DNA of 64,000 nucleotides from Bremerella sp. JC817 (GCF_040718835.1 NZ_JBFEFG010000280.1:1-64000), one strand, 5' to 3'. Shown: positions 9,998 through 20,547, counted from the stretch's first letter. A program made the numbers and translations. The notes: generated by a model from the sequence alone, not told the origin.

Positions 9998-10711
9998 TTA
10001 CGCAGCGACCGGGATCAACTTGGGGCGTGGGATCTTCACGCCATAGATGCCGCCGCTGTTCTGATAGAGTTTGGTGAAATCGTGCTCGAGGAACGTGTAC
10101 AATTCCGGCGGTGGCTGCTTGATCAGGTACTGATTCGAGAGCACCGCCATGTGCTCGTCATATTCTTTCTGACTCGAAGAGTGGGCATAACATCGACCTG
10201 GATGCCGTCGGATGTCACCATCGAAATCTGGGCTGATATGCCACAGCTCGTGGAAGATGGTGATCATCTTCTCCGAGAAACTCATGTTCTGAAACCGCGG
10301 CAGATAGAAGCTCAGGATGTAGAGCATCTCACGGCCATGCTCGTCGAAAAGCATCTGACAGGCGTACTTATGTCCGCGACGCGTCGTGTAGCGGGCACCT
10401 TTCTCGAAACGCATCGGTGTCAGCGTGGCGAACACACCATGTGTCGATTCAATTCGCGCCTGAACGATGGCGACCGCGACCCGCGACATATCGATATGCT
10501 TCAGCTCCGGCATTCGCTCGGTCATATCGACTACCAGGCGTCGCATCGCAAACGTAAAATCAAACCCCCGACGCCCTACCGAACGATGGAGTTGTATCCG
10601 CCCCATCGATTTCGCCGGGACTGTCTTGGACCGTTTGGTTGTCGCTTTTCCGGCGGTGTTTGCCTTGCGTCGCCGGGAACCTGAGGATCGTTTCACGCCG
10701 TGTCCGTCCAT
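9998..10711 (-). CDS. putative HExxH metallopeptidase
   Basis: 237 residues with a zinc-peptidase motif HELWH (154-158) in the context FSEKMITIFHELWHISPDFDGD. It resembles the putative phage-type metallopeptidases found in many bacteria. The first 45 residues are strongly basic and low complexity, then a compact domain follows. The ATG at 10711 begins two bases after the T-run of the rplQ terminator, leaving no room for a ribosome binding site, so translation may begin at the ATG at 10606 (MGRIQLHRSVG, 202 residues) or the gene may be read differently. No signal peptide. Substrate unknown. Confidence 0.7.
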   Translation of the reverse strand: MDGHGVKRSSGSRRRKANTAGKATTKRSKTVPAKSMGRIQLHRSVGRRGFDFTFAMRRLVVDMTERMPELKHIDMSRVAVAIVQARIESTHGVFATLTPMRFEKGARYTTRRGHKYACQMLFDEHGREMLYILSFYLPRFQNMSFSEKMITIFHELWHISPDFDGDIRRHPGRCYAHSSSQKEYDEHMAVLSNQYLIKQPPPELYTFLEHDFTKLYQNSGGIYGVKIPRPKLIPVAA

Positions 10712-10712
10712 G

Positions 10713-10747
10713 AAAAAAACCGCTATACCCTGGCGAGTATAGCGGTT
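10713..10747 (-). terminator. intrinsic terminator of the rpmJ-rplQ operon
   Basis: AACCGCTATAC (10718-10728) pairs with GTATAGCGGTT (10737-10747) around an 8-nt loop; on the minus strand it is followed by seven T. It lies 37 bases beyond the rplQ stop and closes the alpha operon. Confidence 0.92.
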
Positions 10748-10784
10748 CTCGTATTTCGTAGCGATGCGAATCGCGAGGGGCTGT

Positions 10785-11483
10785 TTAGCCTTCGCTCTTT
10801 TCTTCGTTTGCTGGAGCTTCTTCAGCCGGGGCTTCCGCGACTGGAGCTGCCTTCGTTTCTTCGTCGTTGTCGAAGGCTGGACGTTCGGCTTCGGTCTTCA
10901 CGCGATCGCGTTCGTTACCGACAAACTCCAGAATGGCCTGCATACCAGCATCGCCCAGACGTGGCTTAGCGAGCTTCAGGATGCGAGTGTAACCACCATC
11001 GCGATCAACGAAGCGTGGAGCGATCTCATCGAACAGAATTTCGACGGCACGCTGGTTACCGAGCATGGCAACCGCACGGCGACGAGCAGCAACAGCAGGA
11101 GCCATGGCGGCGTTCCACTTTTGCCAGTCTTCGCTTTGACGCCACTTCTTGTACTCATCGGTGTTCGGCTTGGCCGAGGTTGCGAACTGTTCCGCTTCCT
11201 TCAAAGCCGGCAAAGCCTTCTTTGCGACGGTGATGCACTTCTCGACGTAAGGACGCAGTTCCTTCGCCTTCTGCACAGTCGTCACGATGCGGCCCTTGAT
11301 CTTGGGCGTGTTGTGACCCGTTCCTGGCGTATCGGCCGCCAGAAAGTCGCTGTACAGGTAGTAGCTTTCGTTGACGTCGTCAGGACGTTCCGTCAACAGC
11401 AGGCTGCTGGCCATGTTACGGAACAGAGCTTTGCGGTGGCTCGAAGAGCGTCCGAGTCGTCGACCTTTTCGTAGGTGTCGCAT
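10785..11483 (-). CDS. rplQ: 50S ribosomal protein L17, expanded form
   Basis: 232 residues, nearly twice E. coli L17 (127). The conserved core is clear: MRHLRKGRRLGRSSSHRKAL at the start, KAKELRPYVE, and APRF...GGYTRILK near 155-170. The extra length comes from two insertions, about 30 residues at 31-60 and about 37 residues at 91-128, plus an Ala/Glu/Pro-rich acidic tail from about 195. L17 lines the peptide exit side of the large subunit, so the insertions probably decorate the ribosome surface. It is the last gene of the operon, 65 bases after rpoA, and is followed by a strong terminator. Confidence 0.97.
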   Translation of the reverse strand: MRHLRKGRRLGRSSSHRKALFRNMASSLLLTERPDDVNESYYLYSDFLAADTPGTGHNTPKIKGRIVTTVQKAKELRPYVEKCITVAKKALPALKEAEQFATSAKPNTDEYKKWRQSEDWQKWNAAMAPAVAARRRAVAMLGNQRAVEILFDEIAPRFVDRDGGYTRILKLAKPRLGDAGMQAILEFVGNERDRVKTEAERPAFDNDEETKAAPVAEAPAEEAPANEEKSEG

Positions 11484-11548
11484 GGTACTTCTTGAATGTT
11501 GACAGTGCCGTGATGGGCAAGGGTTATGTCGTTAACGGAACGTCCGTT

Positions 11549-12544
11549 CTAGTGCAACGGGCTCGCAGCTGCAGGAACTCGCATGCCCAAGTGCAGGCCG
11601 TATTCCTTCAGCTTTTCGCGAACTTCAGTCAGCGTAGTTTCGCCGAAGTTGCGGACTTCCATCAGTTGATCTTCGGTACGACGAACCAGATCGCGAACCG
11701 TGTGGATGTTTTCCGATTCGAGGCAATTCGAGGCACGAACCGAAAGGTGCATTTCGGCCAGGCTCATGTTGAGCTTGGCTTCCATGACAGGATCCAATCC
11801 GCTCGGGGTCGAACGACTTGGCATGTTGATCGTGGCACCCAGTTCGTTGTATTGCACGAATGGATTGAGGTGCTTTCGCAAGATCTTGGCCGCTTCGACC
11901 AGAGCCATCTCTGGGTGAGCCGAACCATCGGTCCAGATTTCCAGGATCAAGCGATCGTAGTTCGTCTTCTGACCGACGCGAGTTTCCTCGACGGTGTAAC
12001 GAACGCGAGTCACCGGGCTGAACACGGCGTCCACCGGAATGATTCCGATTTCGTGTTCGGCCGAGCTGTGTTCGGTCGAAGGAACGTAGCTGCGACCCGA
12101 TTCGACGACCATTTCCATCATGAATGGAATCTCGCCGGTCACGGTGCACAAGTGCAGATCTTTGTTGATGATCTCGACGTCGGCATCGCACTGGATGTCG
12201 GCACCGGTGATTTCGCAAGGGCCCTGCTTTTCGATCGTGATGACCTTGGTCATCTCGCTGTGCTTCTTGACGACCACCGACTTCACATTCAGGACGATGT
12301 CGGTCATGTCTTCGACAACGCCAGGAATGCTGGTGAATTCGTGCTGAGCGCCACGGACCTTGATCTGCGTGACGGCCGCACCCTCGAGACTCGAGAGCAG
12401 GATGCGTCGCATGCTGTTGCCGATCGTCGCTCCAAAACCGCGTTCAAACGGTTCGGCGATGAACTTGCCGTACTTGGAGGTGAGGGTCTCGGCTTCGCAA
12501 GTGACAACACTCGGCAATTCCAGCCCGCGCCATCGAATATGCAT
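11549..12544 (-). CDS. rpoA: RNA polymerase alpha subunit
   Basis: 331 residues, normal length. The N-terminal assembly domain shows [20 protein letters not shown]; the C-terminal domain (about 255-320) has [21 protein letters not shown] with the arginine used for UP-element contact in the family. Alpha dimerises and nucleates assembly with beta and beta' (rpoB and rpoC are 23 kb away on the same strand). GGAG lies 7 bases before the ATG. It sits between rpsK and rplQ as usual, but rpsD (S4), which commonly precedes it, is missing. Confidence 0.98.
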   Translation of the reverse strand: MHIRWRGLELPSVVTCEAETLTSKYGKFIAEPFERGFGATIGNSMRRILLSSLEGAAVTQIKVRGAQHEFTSIPGVVEDMTDIVLNVKSVVVKKHSEMTKVITIEKQGPCEITGADIQCDADVEIINKDLHLCTVTGEIPFMMEMVVESGRSYVPSTEHSSAEHEIGIIPVDAVFSPVTRVRYTVEETRVGQKTNYDRLILEIWTDGSAHPEMALVEAAKILRKHLNPFVQYNELGATINMPSRSTPSGLDPVMEAKLNMSLAEMHLSVRASNCLESENIHTVRDLVRRTEDQLMEVRNFGETTLTEVREKLKEYGLHLGMRVPAAASPLH

Positions 12545-12621
12545 AGTTCGCTCCGTTATGTTCCGTGCTGCTATGAGTGTCTTGAGTCCGCCTGGTTAAC
12601 GCTGCCAGAGAAGGACGCGAA

Positions 12622-13002
12622 TTAGACGCGACGCTTCTTGGGAGGACGGCAACCATTGTGCGGGATGGGAGTGCAATCTTCGATCGACTTGACCGTCAGA
12701 CCAGCGGCAGCCAGAGCGGTGATCGCACTTTCGCGACCACTTCCTGGACCGTTGACCTTGACGTCCACTTCACGCAGACCGAACTTCAGGGCCTTTTCAG
12801 CAGCTTGTTGAGCCGCACACTGCCCAGCGAACGGGGTGCTCTTACGGCTTCCCTTGAAGCCACAAGTACCGGCACTCGCCCAGCAAAGCGTGTCACCCTT
12901 GGAATCGGTGATGGTCACCTGGGTGTTGTTGAAGGTTGCCTTGATATGGACAACCCCTTGCTGCACGTTACGCCGTGTCTTTCGCTTTACGACCTTGGCC
13001 AC
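12622..13002 (-). CDS. rpsK: 30S ribosomal protein S11
   Basis: 126 residues from a GTG start. It shows [15 protein letters not shown], the [14 protein letters not shown] segment and the C-terminal [13 protein letters not shown] that is near-universal in S11. S11 sits on the platform of the small subunit. It lies 103 bases after rpsM and 77 before rpoA; the gap holds no rpsD. Confidence 0.98.
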   Translation of the reverse strand: MAKVVKRKTRRNVQQGVVHIKATFNNTQVTITDSKGDTLCWASAGTCGFKGSRKSTPFAGQCAAQQAAEKALKFGLREVDVKVNGPGSGRESAITALAAAGLTVKSIEDCTPIPHNGCRPPKKRRV

Positions 13003-13105
13003 TTAACTATCTCCCACCACAACGGGCGTAGCTTCAAAGCTGAATGATTGATGTGCGAGTAAAAGAAGCCAACTGCAGAACATCGCTGCCCATGGCTTCC
13101 CAGGA

Positions 13106-13489
13106 TTAACGAAGATCCTTCACGCCCTTCTTACCGGCGACGGTCTTCTTCGGACCCTTACGGGTACGAGCATTGGTACGGGTACGCTGACCGCGAACCG
13201 GCAAACCGCGACGATGACGCAGACCACGATAGCAGGCGATGCGATTAAGTCGCTGAATGTTCTGCGACAGTTGACGACGAAGGGGACCTTCGACGGTGTA
13301 ATCGCTTTCCAGCAGACCAGCCAAACGGCTCAGCTCGTCTTCGTGGATCTCGGATGCGGGGCGATCTTGATCGATGCCCACCTTCACGCACAGTTCACGA
13401 GCGACGGCTGGGCCGACACCGTACAAATACGTCAGGCTGATCCAAGTCTTCTTGTCGTTGGGAATGTCCACACCGAGCAAACGTGGCAT
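13106..13489 (-). CDS. rpsM: 30S ribosomal protein S13
   Basis: 127 residues from the ATG at 13489, which has AGGAG 6 bases upstream; this removes eight extra residues of a longer frame. It contains MPRLLGVDIPNDKK, the RGLRHRRGLPVRGQRTRTNAR tract and a lysine-rich C-terminus. S13 binds the head of the small subunit and bridges to the large subunit and the P-site tRNA. It follows rpmJ after a structured 166-base leader. Confidence 0.98.
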   Translation of the reverse strand: MPRLLGVDIPNDKKTWISLTYLYGVGPAVARELCVKVGIDQDRPASEIHEDELSRLAGLLESDYTVEGPLRRQLSQNIQRLNRIACYRGLRHRRGLPVRGQRTRTNARTRKGPKKTVAGKKGVKDLR

Positions 13490-13565
13490 GGTGATCTCCT
13501 GTGATTGCCCCAACCGGGCAAATGATTCCGAAAATGTATCTTGCTATGGATTTGCGAAGCGAAGT

Positions 13566-13619
13566 GGCGTTTCTTTCTGCCTGATCGAGGCTACCCTCGC
13601 AGATGAGAGGGGAAACGCC
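13566..13619 (-). other. structured leader between rpmJ and rpsM
   Basis: GGCGTTTC (13566-13573) can pair with GAAACGCC (13612-13619), enclosing a second hairpin CGAGG-CTAC-CCTCG (13586-13599). There is no T-run, so it does not look like a terminator. The position matches where the alpha operon of enterobacteria carries its S4-binding translational control element. The pairing is seen; control by a ribosomal protein is inference. Confidence 0.45.
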
Positions 13620-13655
13620 GGGGCAAGAGGGAAACGAACACCGTCCAGAAGCCAA

Positions 13656-13769
13656 TTAACCTTGGCGTTGCTTGTGACGGGCGTTCTCACAAATGACGTA
13701 GATCCGGCCTCGACGGCGGACCACTTTGCATTTGTCGCAGATTCGCTTGACGCTGGCTCTAACCTTCAT
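13656..13769 (-). CDS. rpmJ: 50S ribosomal protein L36, zinc-binding form
   Basis: A 37-residue gene: [17 protein letters not shown] at the start, then the [18 protein letters not shown] tail. The zinc ligands C11, C14, C27 and H32 are all present. It is the first gene of the unit rpmJ-rpsM-rpsK-rpoA-rplQ, starting 42 bases after a good promoter. infA, often its neighbour, is absent from the 219-base gap to map. Confidence 0.97.
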   Translation of the reverse strand: MKVRASVKRICDKCKVVRRRGRIYVICENARHKQRQG

Positions 13770-13810
13770 GACTCTCTACTTCCAAACCTTGGGCGTTAGG
13801 GAAGCGGGCC

Positions 13811-13840
13811 AGTATACCCGACTTCCTTTTACGCTGACAA
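13811..13840 (-). promoter_or_regulatory. sigma-70-type promoter for rpmJ-rpsM-rpsK-rpoA-rplQ
   Basis: On the minus strand TTGTCA (13840-13835) and TATACT (13816-13811) are spaced by 18 bases; transcription would start near 13804, about 35 bases before rpmJ. Both boxes match consensus in five of six positions. Confidence 0.6.
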
Positions 13841-13988
13841 GGGCGTGAACATGAAAAACTTCGGTTTTCGAAGGGCAAAACGGCCCATTCCTCTTGACCG
13901 GAGGGCATTGGTTCGGTTTTCCAACCAATTGCCGCCCCTGCAAGAGCTATCCGCCAGACTGTTAGCGACTCAAATCGCCCAGTTGGCC

Positions 13989-14759
13989 TTAATTCTCGCC
14001 TGTCAGAATTCGAACGCCACTGCTGGTCAATGCCAGGGTGTGCTCGAAGTGAGCCGTCAGGCTTCTATCTTTGGTCGATAGGGTCCATCCATCGCTGTGC
14101 AGGTATAAATCCTCACGACCGATGGCAACCATCGGCTCGACCGCTAGAACGAGCCCTGGGCAGAGATCGAAGTCTCCCTTCTCCCGAAACTCGCGGCTGT
14201 CGTAATTGGGAACCTGCGGTTCCTCGTGCATGGTCGTCCCGATCCCGTGTCCGACTAACGTCGTGATGACAGAGAACCCGGCCGACTCCACCTCTTGCTG
14301 CATCGCCTTGGCGACCTGGCTCCACCGCTTTTTGACGGGCAGCAGTTCGATGGCAACTTGCAGTGCTCGCTCGGTAACCTCGAGCAGTTTTTTCGCTTCG
14401 TCGTTGATCTCGCCCACGGCATAGGTCCAAGCCGAGTCGCCACACCAGCCGCCAATCTTGGCCCCAGTATCGACGCTGACGATATCCCCTTCCTTCAAGA
14501 TCCGCTTGCCAGGAATCCCGTGAACCACTTCGTCGTTCACAGAAACGCACGTCGCGGCGGGGAAGGGGACTTTGCCAGGAACGCCTTTGAACAACGCGAT
14601 GGCGTCGTTCTCGACAAAGAGATCATCTACCGCCTTGTCGAGCTCGGCCGTGGTTACCCCTGGCCTCACCAACGCGGCGACTCTGCGATGCGCTTCCCGG
14701 ACCAATTGTCCGGCGACGTGCATCTTGTCAATTTCTCGCTTCGATCGGAGCGTAATCAT
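13989..14759 (-). CDS. map: type I methionine aminopeptidase
   Basis: 256 residues, the standard length of the short bacterial enzyme, which removes the initiator methionine from nascent proteins. The metal-site segments are recognisable: [32 protein letters not shown] (two Asp ligands), [14 protein letters not shown] (His ligand), LAVEPM (Glu ligand) and the final Glu in HFEHTLA. Its ATG overlaps the adk stop as ATGA, so the two are translationally coupled. The order secY-adk-map is the classical one. Confidence 0.97.
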   Translation of the reverse strand: MITLRSKREIDKMHVAGQLVREAHRRVAALVRPGVTTAELDKAVDDLFVENDAIALFKGVPGKVPFPAATCVSVNDEVVHGIPGKRILKEGDIVSVDTGAKIGGWCGDSAWTYAVGEINDEAKKLLEVTERALQVAIELLPVKKRWSQVAKAMQQEVESAGFSVITTLVGHGIGTTMHEEPQVPNYDSREFREKGDFDLCPGLVLAVEPMVAIGREDLYLHSDGWTLSTKDRSLTAHFEHTLALTSSGVRILTGEN

Positions 14760-15337
14760 GCTCGTTTCTCGGCGACTTCTTTGAGCACCGTTTGAATTCG
14801 GTCGAAGACTTCTTCGATGGTGCCAATCCCGTCGATGCGGAAGAGGACCTTTTGCTCTTCGTAATATTGAATCAGTGGGAAGGTCATGTCGTTGTAGACC
14901 TTCATCCGGTTGCGGATCGTATCTTCATTGTCGTCGCCGCGATCTTCCTTCAACGCCCGAGCCATCAGTCGGCGGAAGAGCTCTTCCTGATCGACTTCCA
15001 GGTTCAGGACGGCATCGACTGCGTCGTCGTCCACAGCCAAACCCAAATCGAGCGACGCCGCTTGAGGAAGCGTGCGTGGGAAGCCGTCGAGCAAATAGCC
15101 GTTTCGGCAATCGCTTTGGGCGAGACGCTGTCGCACCATTTGCACGACGATCTCGTCCGATGCGAGTCGACCACCTTCCATCTGAGCGGCCGCTTTCAAC
15201 CCGAGCTCGGTCTTGTTGCGAGTCGCTTCTCGCAACATTTCCCCTGTCGAGATGTGCGGGATACTCCAGTAGTCCACCAGCTTTTGGGACTGCGTCCCTT
15301 TGCCGACACCAGGAGGTCCTAGAAAGATAATCCGCAT
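14756..15337 (-). CDS. adk: adenylate kinase
   Basis: 193 residues from the ATG at 15337 ([16 protein letters not shown]), which starts the P-loop directly; a longer frame would add nine unlike residues. It contains the NMP-binding HISTGEMLR, the GFPRT motif and a short LID region without zinc cysteines (short-type enzyme). It interconverts ATP + AMP and 2 ADP in the cytoplasm. It lies 120 bases after secY and overlaps map by 4 bases. Confidence 0.97.
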   Translation of the reverse strand: MRIIFLGPPGVGKGTQSQKLVDYWSIPHISTGEMLREATRNKTELGLKAAAQMEGGRLASDEIVVQMVRQRLAQSDCRNGYLLDGFPRTLPQAASLDLGLAVDDDAVDAVLNLEVDQEELFRRLMARALKEDRGDDNEDTIRNRMKVYNDMTFPLIQYYEEQKVLFRIDGIGTIEEVFDRIQTVLKEVAEKRA

Positions 15338-15457
15338 GACCCAACCGCAGCCTAGCTTGGGCATGGACGAAACCTCTCGACCATGCCGAAGTCACAAATT
15401 CGAAGCCGCTCTCTCGACTGTTACGAGAAAGCGGGACGCGCCATCCTGGCGTTGGGT

Positions 15458-16843
<1,386 letters not shown>

Positions 16844-17036
16844 GGCAATCTAACCCGGTTTGGCTAGTTCCGATTGAGGCCCCGAAAGACCTGGCATAAA
16901 TGACGAAACGCAGGATGCGCGGATAGGTGAATGTACACCAAACCGCCGGTCTCGGACTAGACCACCCAAACGTGTCCTACTCTTTATTTCGAGCGACTTT
17001 ACGCAATTTTGCAATCCATCGCGTATGGGTCCGCGC

Positions 17037-17069
17037 AAAAAACATGCCCACGCAAAGCGTAGGCATGTT
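17037..17069 (-). terminator. intrinsic terminator after rplO
   Basis: AACATGCC (17041-17048) pairs with GGCATGTT (17062-17069), extended by ACGC/GCGT around an AAA loop with one C-A mismatch. On the minus strand it is followed by six T. It ends the S10/spc transcript before secY. Confidence 0.85.
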
Positions 17070-17085
17070 GATTCTTATCTGGCGA

Positions 17086-17583
17086 TTAGGATTTAGCCGC
17101 TTTGGCTTCTTCCTTCTTTTCAGCCACGGTCTTAATGCGAACGATTACGTTGCATGCACCGCCGGCCTGTTCGATCTTTTCCTTAGCCGAAGCACTGAAG
17201 CGATGTGCTTCCACCGTCAGCTTTTTGGTGATTTCACCGTCGCCGAGAATCTTAACTTCGTCAAAGCGACGCTTGCACAGCCCCTTGGCCTGCATGGTTT
17301 CGATGTTCACGGTTTCGCCATCGTTGAACAGTTCGTTCAGGTCCTTGATGTTGACAGCAGCAACAGTCAGGGCCCACTTGTTATTGAAACCACGCTTTGG
17401 GACGTGACGAACGATTGGGGTCTGACCACCTTGGAAGGTAGCGCGATTCGACCAACCTGCACGGCTGCGAGCACCCTTGTGACCGCGGGTCGAGGTCTTG
17501 CCCCAACCGCTACCGGTACCACGACCGATGCGTTGACGACGCTTGTTCTTCTGAACACCTTGATTGATTTCGTGCAAACTCAT
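17086..17583 (-). CDS. rplO: 50S ribosomal protein L15
   Basis: 165 residues. It has the basic Gly-rich start (RRQRIGRGTGSGWGKTSTRG, HKGARSRAG), FQGGQTP and the C-terminal half ending in a lysine-rich tail. It overlaps rpsE by one base (TAATG), so there is no room for rpmD (L30), which usually lies between them. It is followed by a terminator, so it is the last gene of the S10/spc unit here. Confidence 0.97.
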   Translation of the reverse strand: MSLHEINQGVQKNKRRQRIGRGTGSGWGKTSTRGHKGARSRAGWSNRATFQGGQTPIVRHVPKRGFNNKWALTVAAVNIKDLNELFNDGETVNIETMQAKGLCKRRFDEVKILGDGEITKKLTVEAHRFSASAKEKIEQAGGACNVIVRIKTVAEKKEEAKAAKS

Positions 17584-18065
17584 TAGACGGCAACTCCTCG
17601 CAGGCGTTGAATTTCATCCTTGGTTCGCAGTTGCTCCAGAGCGTTCATGGTTGCTTTGACCAGAACGACTGGGTTGGTCGAACCGAAGCTCTTAGTAAGA
17701 ACGTCGTGCAAACCGACCGCTTCACAGACAGCACGGACCGAAGCACCGGCGATGACCCCAGTACCTGGGTGAGCCGGAACCAAGATCACTTGCCCAGCAC
17801 CGAAACGACCAATCACCTGATGAGGGATCGTGCCATCGACGATGGGTACTTCGAGCATCTTGCGTTCGGCTTGCTTGACAGCCTTTTGGACGCTTGGTGG
17901 AACTTCGTTGGCTTTGCCATAGCCCCAGCCGACACGGCCCTTGCTATCGCCAATGACAACCATAGCCGCAAAGCTAAAACGACGACCACCCTTAACCACG
18001 GCGGCACAACGCTTGATCTTTACGACCTTTTCGACGAATCCGCCTTTGCCAGAATCTTTAGCCAC
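17583..18065 (-). CDS. rpsE: 30S ribosomal protein S5
   Basis: 160 residues if translation starts at the GTG at 18065 (VAKDSGKGGFVEKVV), preferred because GGGAG lies 10 bases upstream; a TTG at 18119 would add 18 residues of unlikely sequence. It shows the double-stranded RNA-binding fold with GGRRFSFAAMVVIGD and VGWGYGKA, and PAHPGTGVIAG in the C-terminal domain. S5 affects decoding accuracy. It follows rplR by 79 bases and overlaps rplO by one base. Confidence 0.95.
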   Translation of the reverse strand: MAKDSGKGGFVEKVVKIKRCAAVVKGGRRFSFAAMVVIGDSKGRVGWGYGKANEVPPSVQKAVKQAERKMLEVPIVDGTIPHQVIGRFGAGQVILVPAHPGTGVIAGASVRAVCEAVGLHDVLTKSFGSTNPVVLVKATMNALEQLRTKDEIQRLRGVAV

Positions 18066-18144
18066 GGTATTGGCTCTCCCGTTTGGATGATGCGGGTCGT
18101 TGGTGACCAGCGATTCCAAAGCGTTCTAAATGATTGTGTTCGTT

Positions 18145-18510
18145 TTAGAAGTCCAAACCACCTTCGCGAGCGGCGGTCGCCAAAGCAGCGACTCGGCCGT
18201 TATAGCGAAAATGACCACGATCGAAGCAAACCTGCTTCAGGCCGGCGGCCAGGGCCTTCTCAGCGATGGCCTTGCCAATCTTAGCGGCGGCATCGCAGTT
18301 GCCTGCACCCGCGTCACCACGCAGATCTTTGTCACGCGACGAAGCCGACACCAGCGTGCGACCCGATTCGTCGTCGATGATCTGACAGTAGATGTTGTTA
18401 TTGCTACGGAAGATCGTCAGACGGGGACGTTCGGCGTTGCCGCGAGCCTTACGACGGACATGGTTGCTCCGACGCTTTCGCTGCTTGGAAATGAATTTCT
18501 GCTTGTTCAC
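18145..18510 (-). CDS. rplR: 50S ribosomal protein L18
   Basis: 121 residues from a GTG start. It has the basic N-terminus ([15 protein letters not shown]), [20 protein letters not shown], the GKAIAEKAL helix and [24 protein letters not shown] at the end. L18 binds 5S rRNA in the central protuberance. It lies between rplF (76 bases) and rpsE (79 bases). Confidence 0.97.
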   Translation of the reverse strand: MNKQKFISKQRKRRSNHVRRKARGNAERPRLTIFRSNNNIYCQIIDDESGRTLVSASSRDKDLRGDAGAGNCDAAAKIGKAIAEKALAAGLKQVCFDRGHFRYNGRVAALATAAREGGLDF

Positions 18511-18586
18511 GACTCAACTAGCCTCGTGGGTGCCACGACTTTCAGGCCGCGGCACGATGACTTCTACTAACGTGTATTGTTACCGA

Positions 18587-19132
18587 TTACTTACCTGCGG
18601 CCTTACCAGGCTTCAGCTTGACGCGTTCACCTTGGTAACGAACGCCCTTACCCTTGTAAGGTTCAGGCTTGCGGACCGCACGCACTTCGGCGGCGAACTG
18701 TCCGACGCGTTGCTTGTCGATACCCTTGACGACGATGTGCGTCTGGTCAGGGCACTTCACGTCCAGATCCGTTGGGATCTTCTTGTGTACTTCGTTCGCG
18801 AAGCCAACACGCAATTGCAGGACGTCGCCAGCGATCGCGGCCAGGTAACCCACGCCCACGACTTCCAGACGTTTCTCGTAACCCTGGTCAACACCAACAA
18901 CCATGTTCGCGACAAGAGCGCGAGTCAGGCCATGCATTGCCTTGGCGTTACGCGAATCATTCTTCCGCGTAACTACGACTTCGTTGGTGTCGCCGGCGAC
19001 TTCAATCGTGATGTCGCTGTCGGCGGTGTACGAGAGCTTTCCCAGAGGGCCTTCGACATTGATGGTCTGACCATCAACCGAGGCTTTTACCTTCTCGGGA
19101 ATCGCAACTGGTTTTCGACCTAGTCGGGACAT
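18587..19132 (-). CDS. rplF: 50S ribosomal protein L6
   Basis: 181 residues, standard length. It begins MSRLGRKPVAIPEKVKASVD and ends with the family signature RKPEPYKGKGVRYQGE. L6 sits near the sarcin-ricin loop where EF-Tu and EF-G act. It lies 111 bases after rpsH. Confidence 0.98.
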   Translation of the reverse strand: MSRLGRKPVAIPEKVKASVDGQTINVEGPLGKLSYTADSDITIEVAGDTNEVVVTRKNDSRNAKAMHGLTRALVANMVVGVDQGYEKRLEVVGVGYLAAIAGDVLQLRVGFANEVHKKIPTDLDVKCPDQTHIVVKGIDKQRVGQFAAEVRAVRKPEPYKGKGVRYQGERVKLKPGKAAGK

Positions 19133-19243
19133 TTTCTTAACCTAGCTGTAGGCAATGGGTCTCTACGAGGGAGACTGTCCTGGTGATGTGATGGAAATGC
19201 TTGTAGGTAATCGTCAGGATCGTCGCACGACGAGCTGCTTGCG

Positions 19244-19639
19244 TTACCAAACTTCGCACAGAATTTCGCCGCCGATTTTCTTCTGGCGGGCTTCGCGGTC
19301 GCTGATCACACCACTGGAGGTACTGATCACCGAGATGCCCATCCCATTCAGGATTGGACGCAACTCGTTCGACTTCGAGTAAATTCGACGGCCAGGCTTA
19401 CTGACACGCTTGATGTGCTGAATCACACGTTCCCCACTGGGACCGTACTTCAGTTCCAAGCGAATCTGCTTCACAGGCTCGGCTTCGATTTCTGCCCAGT
19501 CCCAGATATAGCCTTCACGCTTCAGCACATCGGCCAAACCGCGTTTGACCTTGGACGAAGGCATCTCAACGTGTGGGTGCTCGACGCGAACCGCATTGCG
19601 AATGCGGGTCAACATGTCGGCGATAGGGTCGGTCATCAT
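19244..19639 (-). CDS. rpsH: 30S ribosomal protein S8
   Basis: 131 residues; two adjacent ATG codons (19639 and 19636) could start it. It shows DPIADMLTRIRNAVRV, RVSKPGRRIYSK and the C-terminal GISVISTSSGVISDREAR. S8 binds helix 21 of 16S rRNA and in some bacteria represses the spc operon; I could not identify such a site here. It lies 16 bases after the S14 gene. Confidence 0.98.
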   Translation of the reverse strand: MMTDPIADMLTRIRNAVRVEHPHVEMPSSKVKRGLADVLKREGYIWDWAEIEAEPVKQIRLELKYGPSGERVIQHIKRVSKPGRRIYSKSNELRPILNGMGISVISTSSGVISDREARQKKIGGEILCEVW

Positions 19640-19655
19640 AATACTTCGGGTCCCC

Positions 19656-19841
19656 TTACCAACTCGCCTTGCGTAAACCTGGAACTAGCCCTCGATCCGC
19701 CAAGTTGCGAATGCAAATACGGCAGACACCAAACTTCCGATACACGGCACGCGGACGGCCACACATAGTGCAGCGGCGCTCACGCCGAGACGAAAACTTC
19801 GGCTCGCGATTGGCCTTGGCGATTTTTGACTTGCTTGCCAC
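19656..19841 (-). CDS. rpsN: 30S ribosomal protein S14, short zinc-binding type
   Basis: 61 residues, the short C+ form. Four zinc cysteines are present: C24 and C27 (CTMC), C40 and C43 (CRIC), in the context [17 protein letters not shown]. It starts at GTG (19841). Position between rplE and rpsH is canonical. Confidence 0.97.
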   Translation of the reverse strand: MASKSKIAKANREPKFSSRRERRCTMCGRPRAVYRKFGVCRICIRNLADRGLVPGLRKASW

Positions 19842-19914
19842 GAGGATTTCCTACCTGGAAAACGAATCGACTGGGTAACAAACGTTATATACGGGTCCGC
19901 TCAAGCACAAAGAC

Positions 19915-20487
19915 TTAGGCGGTTTTCTGCTTCTTAGGTTCTTCTCGCTGGAACGGCATACCCAACAGGGCGAGCAGCTCGCGAGCTTCGTCGTCGGTTG
20001 CACCGGTGGTGACGAAGGTGATGTCCATCCCTTGCTGACGGGTGTACTTGTCCGGATTCAATTCCGGGAACACCATCTGCTCGGAAAGGCCCATCGTGTA
20101 GTTGCCATTGCCATCAAAGCTCTTCGGGTTCACACCGCGGAAGTCGCGTACCTGTGGCAGTGCCAGGCTGACCAAACGGTCCAGGAACTCGTACATCCGT
20201 TGACGGCGAAGGGTGACCTTCACACCGATCGGCATGCCTTCACGCAGCTTGAACGATGCGACGCTCTTACGAGCACGGCAGATCATCGGACGCTGTCCGG
20301 TGAACTCGCTCATCGCTTCGGCAGCTTCGTCGACGTGCTTCTTTTCCGTGACTGCGGTACCGACGCCCATGTTGACGACGATCTTACGCAGACGTGGCAG
20401 GTTCATTGGGTTCTTACGACCCAGCTTTTCTGCCAGTGCTGGAAGCACTTCTTTTTCGTATTGTTCTTGGAGTCGTGGTTTGCTCAT
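19915..20487 (-). CDS. rplE: 50S ribosomal protein L5
   Basis: 190 residues. It contains NPMNLPRLRKIVVNMGVG, GQRPMICRARKSVASFKLREG and GMDITFVTTGATDDEARELL. L5 binds 5S rRNA and contacts the P-site tRNA. It follows rplX by 60 bases. Confidence 0.98.
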   Translation of the reverse strand: MSKPRLQEQYEKEVLPALAEKLGRKNPMNLPRLRKIVVNMGVGTAVTEKKHVDEAAEAMSEFTGQRPMICRARKSVASFKLREGMPIGVKVTLRRQRMYEFLDRLVSLALPQVRDFRGVNPKSFDGNGNYTMGLSEQMVFPELNPDKYTRQQGMDITFVTTGATDDEARELLALLGMPFQREEPKKQKTA

Positions 20488-20547
20488 GGCTTATCTCGAA
20501 CGATTTACCGGCTCACGCCTTGTTTTGGAAACTGCGTCAAGCAGTGA

